Below, one piece after another: positions 27,207 to 36,100 of a stretch of 64,000 bases of DNA (position 1 is the stretch's first letter; every line of letters begins with the position of its first letter). This DNA is from Brooklawnia sp937867175 (GTDB lineage Bacteria > Actinomycetota > Actinomycetes > Propionibacteriales > Propionibacteriaceae): assembly GCA_036821905.1 (NCBI GenBank), contig DAISIR010000001.1, forward strand, positions 124,001 to 188,000, given 5' to 3'. The translations under genes were made by a program, and so were the position numbers. The notes beneath the pieces are model-generated. The model made no database searches. It was not told the DNA's origin and saw only the letters and a list, made by a program, of their open reading frames with translations.

Positions 27207-29174
27207 CTAAACTGTTGCCGGTGCTACCGCCGTCAGGAACTGGTCACCAGTCGCGACCGGACCGCGCGCAGTGAGGTCGACCCGCTGGTAGGCCTTGGCG
27301 TTGGTGACCACCACCGGCGTGGTGGTGTCGTAGCCGGCTGCGGCCACCCCGGCCAGATCGACTTCGGCCAGCAGATCGCCGCGCCGGACGCGCTGCCCGA
27401 CCTTGACTTTGGCCTGGAAGTGCTTGCCGCCCAGTTGCACGGTGTCCATGCCGACGTGGATCAGGATCTCCACCCCGCTGGCTGAGCGCAGCCCGTAGGC
27501 ATGGCCGGTCGGGAAGGCGACGATGACCTCGCCGTCCACCGGCGACACCACATGTCCGCTGGTGGGGACGATCGCGGCGCCCGGGCCGAGCGTCCCGCCG
27601 GAGAATATCGGATCCTTCACTTCGGAGAGCGGGATGGCCTTGCCGGTCAACGGGGCGGTGACGGTTAGGTCGGTGAGGTCTCCGGTCACTACCGCGGGGG
27701 CGGCGGCAGCGGCAGCGTTCTCGAGCGCTTCCTCTTCGATCGTCTCACCGACATGGGTGCCTGCGATCGACGCGCGTCCCTTGCTGCGGGCATAGACAAA
27801 AGCTACACCGAAGGAGAGCGCGAGGGTGACCAGCGCGCAGACCACGAACATCGGGATGTCGACTGGATCAATCGAGACGAAGCCGATCAGCCCGGCGGCG
27901 CCGAGCGCGACCGCGCGGACGTCGAAGATGCTGATTAGCGCGGAACCGATGGCGGCCGAGCCGATCGCGATGAAGAACGGCCAGCGCAGCCGCAGGTTGA
28001 CACCGAAGATCGCCGGCTCGGTGATGCCCATCAGTGCCGAGGCCGAAGCCGCGCCCGCCATGCCCTTCAGCTTGGCGTCACGAGCCGCCAAGAACACCGC
28101 CAGCGCGGCACCACCTTGGGCGATGTTGGCCATCGACGCCACCGGGAAGATGAACGAGCCCGGTCCGCCCGGAGGCAGCAGCGTCAACTCCACGGCAGGG
28201 AAGCTCTGGTGCAGGCCGGTGACCACGATCGGGGAGTAGAGCAGACCGAAGATCAGACCGCCGATGAAGCCGGTTGATTCGTACAGCCACAGCAGCCCGA
28301 AGGAGATGGCGTCGGCGAGCTGACGGGTCAGCGGGCCGACCAGCATGAAGGTGAGGAAGCCGGTGGTCAGGATCGTGACCAGCGGGGTGAGCAGGAAGTC
28401 AGTGGTGCCCTTGAACCACTTGTGCAACTGCTTCTCGATGGTGGCCAGCAGGAAGCTGACGAACAGCACCGGGATGACCTGGCCCTGGTAGCCAGCTTGG
28501 GCGACCTGGATGCCGAAGATGTTCCAGAACTCCATGGTGCCGTCGGCGATCGCCGCGGCGACTCCCCAGCCGTTGACCAGTTGGGGCATCACCATCGCGG
28601 CGCCCATCGTCGCGCCGAGGTAGGGGTTGCCACCGAACCGCTTGGTGGCCGAGAAGCCGATCAGCACCGGCAGGAAGGCGAACGGGGCGGACGACAACAG
28701 TTGGATCATCGATGCGATGTCGGTGATCGCCGGCCAGCGATCGATCAGCGCCAGTTCGCCGAACAGGCCCTTGGCGGTGAGGATGTTGTTCAGCGCCATC
28801 ATCAGGCCGCCGGCGACCAAGGCCGGCAGGACCGGGACGAAGATGTCGGCGACCATCTTGATGAAGCGAGTGAAGAGGTTGCCTTGCTGGGCGGCCTCCT
28901 GGGCGGCTTCGGCCTTGCTAGCCTCCTTCACACCCAAGGCGATCAGCTTGTCGTAGACGTGATCGACATCGCCGGGACCGACGATGATCTGGTACATGCC
29001 ACCTGCCGAGAAGGTGCCCTTGATGTCCATGTCGTTGTCGAGCGTGGCCTGGTCGACCTTCTCTTGATCATTCAACACCAGGCGAAGACGGGTTGCGCAG
29101 TGCGCTGCTGCTGAGATGTTGTCGGGGCCGCCGACGGCGTCAAGCACCGTTTGAGCGACGCGGCCATGATCCAT
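27207..29174 (-). CDS. Sucrose-type PTS permease, EIIBCA
   Basis: A 655-residue fused permease: EIIB at the N-terminus (Cys26 in HCATRLR is the phospho-cysteine), EIIC membrane domain with ten or so helices, and EIIA at the C-terminus (phospho-His near residue 570 in LIHVGMDTV). The order B-C-A marks the beta-glucoside/sucrose family. The GH32 hydrolase just upstream points to sucrose. ATG at 29174 has GAGGAGG upstream. A weak TTGACC / GATACT pair with 19 bases between (29249-29254 and 29224-29229) could be a promoter; it is not convincing. It uses the general PTS proteins HPr and EI, which are outside the window. Confidence 0.9.
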   Translation of the reverse strand: MDHGRVAQTVLDAVGGPDNISAAAHCATRLRLVLNDQEKVDQATLDNDMDIKGTFSAGGMYQIIVGPGDVDHVYDKLIALGVKEASKAEAAQEAAQQGNLFTRFIKMVADIFVPVLPALVAGGLMMALNNILTAKGLFGELALIDRWPAITDIASMIQLLSSAPFAFLPVLIGFSATKRFGGNPYLGATMGAAMVMPQLVNGWGVAAAIADGTMEFWNIFGIQVAQAGYQGQVIPVLFVSFLLATIEKQLHKWFKGTTDFLLTPLVTILTTGFLTFMLVGPLTRQLADAISFGLLWLYESTGFIGGLIFGLLYSPIVVTGLHQSFPAVELTLLPPGGPGSFIFPVASMANIAQGGAALAVFLAARDAKLKGMAGAASASALMGITEPAIFGVNLRLRWPFFIAIGSAAIGSALISIFDVRAVALGAAGLIGFVSIDPVDIPMFVVCALVTLALSFGVAFVYARSKGRASIAGTHVGETIEEEALENAAAAAAPAVVTGDLTDLTVTAPLTGKAIPLSEVKDPIFSGGTLGPGAAIVPTSGHVVSPVDGEVIVAFPTGHAYGLRSASGVEILIHVGMDTVQLGGKHFQAKVKVGQRVRRGDLLAEVDLAGVAAAGYDTTTPVVVTNAKAYQRVDLTARGPVATGDQFLTAVAPATV

Positions 29175-29312
29175 GCGGGGTTCCTCCTCGGAATAAGCCA
29201 GCTGTCAGCCGGTTGTTGGATTGAGTATCTCGGGTCGTTTAACAGAAAGGTCAAGCGGCGCGCCCTCCAGAATCGGCGACAGTCACCCTCGGCTGCATCG
29301 CGGGCGAAGGCT

Positions 29313-30788
29313 TCACTGCGGTGATTCGAGAATGGTCGCGGTCGCTGCGTTAACGCCCACTCGTCCGGTGATGGCAACCTGGAAGCCGTCGGGGTCGAGG
29401 TAGCTGCGCAGACTGAAGGCGGTGTGCCCATCGGACACGAAGACCTCAGTCACCGAACGATCGTGGACGACGGTAACGACGAGCCGGTCAAGGTCGGGGA
29501 TCCGCACCCGGCGGCTGTCGCCGTGAGGGTAGCGGGTGGTGCTGCGGTCGACGGTGAGGGTGCCCCGCTCGAAGGCCAGGATGACCTGCGCGCCACCAGA
29601 CTTACCCAACTGCAACGTCCAGTCCTGGGTCTGATCGATCTCGAGATCGAGGATGAACGACCGGACATCGTCCAATTCCCCGATGGCGAAGGCTGCGCCG
29701 TCCAGGCTCCTTCCAGCAATGGAGAGTACGGTGGGCTCCCCCGCGATCCGGCGCGGCAACTGATGGAGGCGTCCGCTGCGCAGGCTCAGGTCGCGCGGGA
29801 TGCTCAGTGCGTGCACCCAGCCGTAGTCGGCCAAGGACGGCTGGTTGTCCTCGCTGGCGTTGCCCAGCCAGCCCACCAACAGCGCCGGCTGTTCCGGCTC
29901 GCCAGGGCCGACGGTGAACACCTGCGGGGCGTAGAACTCGAAGCCGCTGTCGAGTTCGGTGAACTCGCTGAAGGGGGTGAACCTCGTCCCGTCCAGGTGT
30001 CCGACCATGTAGCCGCAGGCGAAGATGTTGCGGAACTGATCGCCAATCGGGCCGACGCCCTGCGGCAGGATGAACAGGACGTCGAACTCCTCACCGGTAT
30101 CGGCGTCGGTCAGGCGTAGGAGGTTCGGGCACTCCCACATGTAACCGAAGGTGGCGTACCGGTCATCCGGGAAGGTCAACTCCCCCATCCACTGCCAGTC
30201 GATCAGGTCGCCGGAGCGGTAGACCAGCACGCAGCCGGTGTTGTCGGACCGCTGGGCGCCGAGGTACATGGCGTACCCATCGGCATCCGGCACGATGTAA
30301 GGGTCGCGAATGTGGGCGGTGTAACCGAGCGGCGGGCCGGAGATCAGCGGGTTGGCGTCCAGCTTGGCGAAGGTCTCGAAGTCGGTGGTGGTGACTGCAC
30401 ACTGGTACGACTCGCGGCGCCCTTGGTCGTCCTTGACGTTGCCGGTGTAGTGCAGCCAGACCACGCCGTCGCGCACCACTGCGCAACCGGAGTAGACACC
30501 GTTGCGGTCGTACCACTCCGAGGGCGGGATCGCCGGGGCATGATGCTGCCACGCGAGCAGGTCGGTGGAGGTGGCGTGGCCCCAGTAGATCGCCTTCTCA
30601 TGCGGGAAGAACGGCCCGAACTGGTAGAAGACGTGATAGACCCCGTCGATCACCACCAGCCCGTTGGGGTCGTTCAGCCGCCCGACCGGGGGTGCGACGT
30701 GGAAGCTCGGATAGTCTGGATCGAGGCGCGCCCGAGATTCGACGATGGCCCGCTGCGCTGCGTCGGAGATTTCCTTCGAGAAACTCAC
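29313..30788 (-). CDS. Glycoside hydrolase family 32 sucrose-6-phosphate hydrolase
   Basis: A 491-residue GH32 enzyme. It shows the nucleophile motif NDPNG (D40, in GRLNDPNG), the transition-state stabiliser motif RDP (in AHIRDPYI), and the acid/base motif EC (in MWECPNL). It has no signal peptide, so it acts in the cytoplasm, as expected for hydrolysis of sucrose-6-phosphate delivered by the PTS permease encoded 138 bases downstream. The start is GTG at 30788. Sucrose specificity over fructans is inferred from the PTS neighbour. Confidence 0.92.
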   Translation of the reverse strand: MSFSKEISDAAQRAIVESRARLDPDYPSFHVAPPVGRLNDPNGLVVIDGVYHVFYQFGPFFPHEKAIYWGHATSTDLLAWQHHAPAIPPSEWYDRNGVYSGCAVVRDGVVWLHYTGNVKDDQGRRESYQCAVTTTDFETFAKLDANPLISGPPLGYTAHIRDPYIVPDADGYAMYLGAQRSDNTGCVLVYRSGDLIDWQWMGELTFPDDRYATFGYMWECPNLLRLTDADTGEEFDVLFILPQGVGPIGDQFRNIFACGYMVGHLDGTRFTPFSEFTELDSGFEFYAPQVFTVGPGEPEQPALLVGWLGNASEDNQPSLADYGWVHALSIPRDLSLRSGRLHQLPRRIAGEPTVLSIAGRSLDGAAFAIGELDDVRSFILDLEIDQTQDWTLQLGKSGGAQVILAFERGTLTVDRSTTRYPHGDSRRVRIPDLDRLVVTVVHDRSVTEVFVSDGHTAFSLRSYLDPDGFQVAITGRVGVNAATATILESPQ

Positions 30789-30888
30789 CAGCGGAGCCTA
30801 ACAGACCTTGCCAGATGGATGAGTCCATGAGGCGTGATCGGTGTGGCGTAGGTGGTTTGAGGTAGGAGGGTATCCAGAATCGGCGTTG

Positions 30889-31337
30889 TCAAACCCAACT
30901 CGGTCCCGGCTGGAAGGCCCAGGCTTGGTCACGGTTCTGCTGCGGCTCGGCCTGCCCGTTGACCAGAACAGCTTCACCAGTCGATCACCTTGGCCGACCG
31001 GCCGGCTGACGCTTCCCTGGAGACGGACCTCGGGAACTGCATCACCCACGGTGCACGGAGTGAGCGGTCCTTCCGTCAGCTTGAGCGTGACCTTTCCACC
31101 CGCCATAACGGTAATCCGCTTCCAGCAACACCTCCCTGTCGCTTCTGATTTGCTCCGCACATAGCGGCCCCACGAGACCGCAGCCTCGACCGCTTCCTCG
31201 TCCTCTGGCACGCAGATCGTCAATCCCATGGAGGACGGAACCAGTGACTGGCTCTCGGAGGCGTTGACCTCTGGTTCGTCGTCTTCCTTCGCTGGGCTCG
31301 TAGCTAGCACGGAGTCGCGGCTGATATGTGCCCCGTT
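30889..31337 (-). pseudogene. Relic of a DrmA-like helicase N-terminal domain (DISARM-type)
   Basis: The minus strand keeps an open frame with V-P-S-S-M-G-L-T-I-C-V-P, then V-S-W-G-R-Y and W-K-R, then V-K-L-F. At about 30967 one base is missing; in the next frame the protein continues L-V-N-G-Q-A-E-P-Q-Q-N-R-D-Q-A-W-A-F-Q-P to a stop at 30889. The string PSS.GL...V, W..Y, W.R, (V)FLVN...RDEA..FQ is what I know from the N-terminal domain of DISARM DrmA helicases and relatives. The helicase domains and any other drm genes are absent. The family name is from memory of motifs and needs a search. Confidence 0.5.
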
Positions 31338-31401
31338 ATCGTAGACACGAAGGTCGTCCAGCGATCTCTTCCTCGGCGAACTCGGAGTTCTGTGGTGCAA
31401 T

Positions 31402-31464
31402 GCTCACGTCGTCGGCGCGGTTGCGGGCGAGCCGGTCGAGCCTGTGCACGATGCAAAACTGCAC
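31402..31464 (-). pseudogene. Fragment of a large serine recombinase, catalytic domain
   Basis: Minus-strand codons spell F-C-I-V-H-R-L-D-R-L-A-R-N-R-A-D-D-V, the conserved (V/I)VHK(L/I)DRLARNRADD signature of the resolvase/integrase catalytic domain. The match is short but very specific. The catalytic serine region and the rest of the domain are not present. Confidence 0.65.
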
Positions 31465-31527
31465 ACGGGTCGCCGCTATGAACGCCACGACAAGCATTCA
31501 GCGGACCGGGATCAACAGTCCGCCGAC

Positions 31528-31668
31528 CTCACCGCGAACCGAGCCGGGCTCGAAGCCGAAAGCGACAAGTTGCTCGCGGCGCACTTCGCCGACGCCATCG
31601 ACCTGGGCGCGTTGAAGCGGCACCAAGACCGCATCCGTGCCGGGCTCGCGGACATTGAGCGGCGCCTG
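31528..31668 (+). pseudogene. Fragment of a large serine recombinase, C-terminal region
   Basis: The plus strand encodes 47 residues with the pattern L-E-A-E-x-D-K-L-L-A-A-H-F-A-D-A-I, then L-K-R-H-Q-D-R-I-x-A-G-L-A-D-I-x-R-R-L. That is the zinc-domain-to-coiled-coil region found in actinobacterial serine integrases. An open frame of 161 codons runs on through tRNA-Ala, which argues that the frame itself is not a gene. It is in opposite orientation to the catalytic fragment 64 bases away. Confidence 0.65.
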
Positions 31669-31819
31669 ACCAGCGCGACGGATAGACTACCGACGGCGAG
31701 CAGCGACGCCCACGCCTCGCCGAACCGTTCGCGACCATCATCACCAAACCAGAGCCGAAACGACTTGCAGGAGCACCCGCCATCTTCCGATGTCACGGGT
31801 TCCCGTAAAACACTTTGGG

Positions 31820-31892
31820 TGGAGCTAAGGGGATTCGAACCCCTGACCTCTTCCATGCCATGGAAGCGCGCTACCAACTGCGCCATAGCCCC
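31820..31892 (-). tRNA. tRNA-Ala (anticodon GGC)
   Basis: A 73-nt tRNA on the minus strand. Acceptor GGGGCTA pairs with TAGCTCC (one G-T pair), discriminator A at 31820. The anticodon stem CTTCC/GGAAG holds the loop ATGGCAT with anticodon GGC, and the T loop is GGTTCGAATCC. CCA is not encoded. It is the only tRNA I find in the window. Its 3' end faces the relic zone, the usual geometry for tRNA-targeted integration. Confidence 0.95.
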
Positions 31893-32123
31893 AAACGGTA
31901 TGCCCCCGCTCGCGCGGCGACCAAGTTAGATTAGCGCAAGCTCTTGGGGTTGCCAAACCACCTCGAGCCCACCGACTTGCACGACGCAGAAAATGGACCG
32001 CACGATCGCGTCGCACAACGACATCCTCATTCCAGATCCACGCTCGATCCGGGCTCGGCTGTGCGACACTCCAAGCATGGCGCGGCAACCGCCGCGCTGG
32101 ATCCTCACACCGAGGAGCTGGCG

Positions 32124-33056
32124 ATGAACTGGAGTCGGAACCTCAATGTCGACCGTCCCGCGGGCCGCATCGGGCGAGTTGCGCAGGTCTTCTTCGGATC
32201 GTTGGTGTGCGTCCTGCTGGCAGCCTGCGCTCCCCCAGCCGGGCAAGGTTCGCCGTCACAGTCCGAGTCTTCAAGCACGTTGAGCCCCGTCGTCTCGCCG
32301 GCAACCCCCACACCGACGGTTCCCCAAACCAGCGAACCGACGGGCCCGTCCAGCGTCCTGGTCTATTTCGTCACCGAAACCCCCACTGGACCGCGGCTGG
32401 CGCGCGAGTTGCGCGGAGTCTCTGGGGATGCGCGCGCTGGGGCCGTGCAAGCCATGATCAACGGCCCCAGCGATCCCGACTACACGACCTTTTGGGATCC
32501 GGCTACCAGCGTGCTATCCACGAGCACGCAAGCGGGAGTCGTGACGGTGGAGCTCAACAGCGCGGCGCGAAACGCGACCGTCGACAAGGCGACCGCCAAC
32601 TTGATGGTTCAGCAGTTGGTCTTCACCGCCACGATGGACGATCCGAACGCCAAGGTGCAACTCCTCATTGACGGCGAGGTCGCCGGAGGGCTCTGGGGAA
32701 CAACCTCTTGGGATCAACCAATTGGGCGGGGGGATGCCGCCACCGTCTTGGCGGCGGTGCTGACCGATCGTCCCGCGAATGGCTCCCGGCTGACTTCCGA
32801 TAATGCGTCCTTCTCCGGTGAAGTGCTGGCCGGCAGCACACTCGCTTGGGCGGTGAGGCACGCGGGAACCAGCGACGAGGCGGCGGCCGGCGAGGTCCGG
32901 GCCAAGGACGGTGAGGGGTTCGTCCCCTTCTCCATCACCCCGGAACTCGGCCCGGGACGTTTCGTCCTCGAGTTGCGCGCCTACCCGGCCGATGGTGATC
33001 CCAACACGCCCTTGGCGATCGACACCAGGGAGTTCTCCTTTCATTTGGCCGCTTGA
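32124..33056 (+). CDS. GerMN-domain lipoprotein
   Basis: A 310-residue lipoprotein with a lipobox LAAC (signal peptide about residues 1-39) and a long Ser/Thr/Pro linker. A GerMN domain follows (VLVYFVTETPTGPRLARELR through VQLLIDGEVAG), then a Gmad2-type Ig-like domain to the end. GerMN domains occur in spore germination proteins and in actinobacterial lipoproteins such as LpqB, but this protein has no LpqB beta-propeller. Start ATG at 32124 has a GAGGAG site. The longer frame starting at 31944 is rejected because it begins before the signal peptide. Role: envelope, otherwise unknown. Confidence 0.85.
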   Translation: MNWSRNLNVDRPAGRIGRVAQVFFGSLVCVLLAACAPPAGQGSPSQSESSSTLSPVVSPATPTPTVPQTSEPTGPSSVLVYFVTETPTGPRLARELRGVSGDARAGAVQAMINGPSDPDYTTFWDPATSVLSTSTQAGVVTVELNSAARNATVDKATANLMVQQLVFTATMDDPNAKVQLLIDGEVAGGLWGTTSWDQPIGRGDAATVLAAVLTDRPANGSRLTSDNASFSGEVLAGSTLAWAVRHAGTSDEAAAGEVRAKDGEGFVPFSITPELGPGRFVLELRAYPADGDPNTPLAIDTREFSFHLAA

Positions 33057-33192
33057 TCCCTCGTCACTGCCGAGCCATGTTCGCCGACTCCCCTGAGACG
33101 ATTGGTGGAAATTTCGCTGCCTGACCTTAGACTGCCCCTAGTACGTGGTTCAGGTTGGATTTGCGTACCCGACCATTTCTTGGGGGAAACAC

Positions 33193-36100
33193 ATGTCGAT
33201 GCGTACGGTTCGTCAGAAGAGACAGCGCCGGGGACTCGCGGCGTTGTTGGCGATGTTGCTGACCCTGTCGCTGATGCCGCTCAGCGCGGTGTCCTTCGCC
33301 CAGAGTCCTTCTCAAGACCCCCCGGCTGTCTCCCCCTTCGTCGATGTGGCGACCACTGATGCCGGGTATGCCGAAATTGCCTGGATGTACACCGAAGGCA
33401 TCTCAACTGGTTGGTCTGACGGCACCTACCGGCCCGACCTGACGGTCGACCGGGACGCGATGGCTGCGTTCTTCTACCGCTTCAAAGATTCCCCGGCCTT
33501 CAACGCACCGACGACTTCGCCGTTCACCGACATCACGACCTCCACCCAGTACTACAAGGAAATGGCGTGGATGAAGAGCACCGGGATCAGCACCGGCTGG
33601 TCTGACGGCACCTATCGGCCGTGGACGCCCACGAACCGCGACGCCATGGCCGCCTTCATGTACCGGGTTGCCGGCTCCCCCGAATACACCCCGCCGACCG
33701 CCGAAGCGAACCCGCTGACCGACATCAACCCCAACATCCAGTTCTACAAGGAGATGTCGTGGCTGAATGAGACCGGCATTGCCGCTGGCGCGGAGGACGG
33801 CACCTTCGACCCGTGGCAACCGGTCACCCGCCGGATGATGGCCATCTTCATGTACCGGTTGGACCGCTGGCAGAACGTGCAGGTCGCCACCACTTCCCTT
33901 CCGTCGGCGACCCGTGGCCAGAGCTACACCACCACCCTCCAGGCGTCCGGCGGAACGTCCCCGTACACTTGGCAAGCCAGCAACCTGCCGGCCGGATTGT
34001 CGCTATCTGGAAGCACCATTTCCGGAACGCCAACCTCGATGGGCCAGTCAACCGTCAACGTGACGGTCAAGGACGCCAAAGGCAACACCGCCACCAAGGA
34101 ACTGGTCCTGAGCGTGGTCGAACCGCTCTCGATCACCACCACCACCCTGCCCGTGGGCGCCGTCGGCGAAGCCTACAGCGCGTCCGTCGAGGCCACCGGC
34201 GGTCTGCCACCGGCCAATTGGACGGCCAACGGTCTGCCTGCCGGCCTGTCGCTGTCGGCCACCGGTGTGATCTCCGGTACCCCCACCGTCGGGGGAACCA
34301 CCGCGGTTTCGTTTGTGGCCACCGATTTGGAAGGGCGCACGGCCACCAAAGAACTCACCTTCGTCATCGCCGACAATGCCCTGGCGATCACAACCCAGAC
34401 GCTGCCACCGAGTACCGTCGGCGAGCCCTACACCATCGACCTGACCGCATCAGGCGGTACCACGCCCTACGTGTGGACAATCACCGGGCTACCCGCGGGC
34501 TTCACCACCTCGGGCAGCCAGATCACCGGAACCCCGACCACTGCCGGCACCACCAGCGTCAGCGTGAGCGTCAAGGACAACGATGGCCGTGAGGCGACGA
34601 AGAGCTTTGATCTCGTCGTGTCCCAGCCACTGGTCCTCGGCACCACGTCACTGCCATCGGCCTCGCTCGGTGTCGATTACTCGCTCACCCTTGCGGCATC
34701 CGGCGGTCACGCTCCCTACCTCTGGGAGGTCACTGGCCTGCCCGCCGGTCTTTCCCAGACCGACGGCGTGATCAGCGGAACCCCCACCGCAGGTGGCAGC
34801 TTCAGCGTCACCGTCGCTGTCCGCGACAGCGACGATCGCACCAAGTCCGCTGTGCTGCCACTGGTGGTCGACAACGCCTTGGTCATCATGACGACCTCAT
34901 TGCCGGGTGCGACACTCAGCGTGCCCTACTCGGTGCAGTTCGCCGCAGTCGGCGGCACCGTCCCCTACTTGTGGTCTGCCACGGGGCTGCCCGCCGGCTT
35001 GGCGCTCAGCGGTGACACCATCTCAGGTACGCCCAGCGCGACCGGGACCTTCTCCGTGTCGGTCAGCGTCACCGACGCCGACAGCACCACCGTCAACTCG
35101 GTCATGACCCTGTCGGTCTCCGAGGCAGAGACGGGCCTCGCGCTGCTGAAGACGGTGGTCAACGCCTACGGCCAGCCCGCCGCCGCGTCCAACTGGACAC
35201 TCGCGGCCGACGGGCCGGGCAGCAACGACCTTTCTGGCAACGGCGGCGTCGCACGCACCCCCGTCGCACCAGGGACATACACGTTGTCCGAAACCGGATC
35301 GGTGGCCGGCTACACCAACGGCACCAGCTGGACCTGCGCCACCACCAACGGTGATCCTGTCGCCGTCACCAACAACCAGGTGACGTTGGCAGTCGGGGCC
35401 GATGTCGAGTGCACCATCACCAACACCGCGACTGCCCCGCACCTCGCTCTTGTCAAGAGTGTCGTCAACTCCTACGGGGACGCGGTAGCTGCGACGAACT
35501 GGACACTGAAGGCGGACGGGCCTGGCACCATGGACCTCTCCGGTGCCGGCGGGGTCGCGCGCACCAGCGTGATCGAAGGCTCCTATGCACTGTCCGAAAC
35601 CGGATCGGTGGCCGGCTACACCAACGGCACCACCTGGACGTGTGCCACCGTCGGCGGCCAGTCCGTCCCGGTCACGAACAACACAGTGGACGTCACCACT
35701 GGTGCCGATGTCGTCTGCACCATCACCAACACCGCCAGCGCACCGTATCTGACCTTGGTCAAAAAGGTCGTCAACAACGACGGTACGGCCGCCGCGGCGT
35801 CCAACTGGACACTGAAGGCGGACGGGCCGGGCAGCACCGACTTGACCGGTGCCGGCGGTGTCTCGCGTACCCAGGTGGTGACCGGCAGCTACGTGCTGTC
35901 TGAGACCGGGTCGGTTGCCGGCTACACCAACGGCACCACTTGGACGTGCGCCGCCGGCGGCCAGCCGGTCACCGTGACCAACAACACGGTGAATCTGGGG
36001 GCCGGAGCCGACGTCACCTGCACCATCACCAACACCGCGAGCACACCGCATCTGAGCCTGGTGAAGCGGGTCGTCAACGCCACCGGCACGCCTGCTTCGG

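Noticed and set aside
30798..31400. The 200-residue minus-strand frame treated as an intact protein
   Set aside because: Both ends are non-family sequence, and the family match switches frame at about 30967. It is listed as a relic.
31444..31929. A 161-codon plus-strand frame treated as an intact gene
   Set aside because: It reads through the whole tRNA-Ala and has recombinase sequence only in residues ~29-75. It is listed as a fragment.
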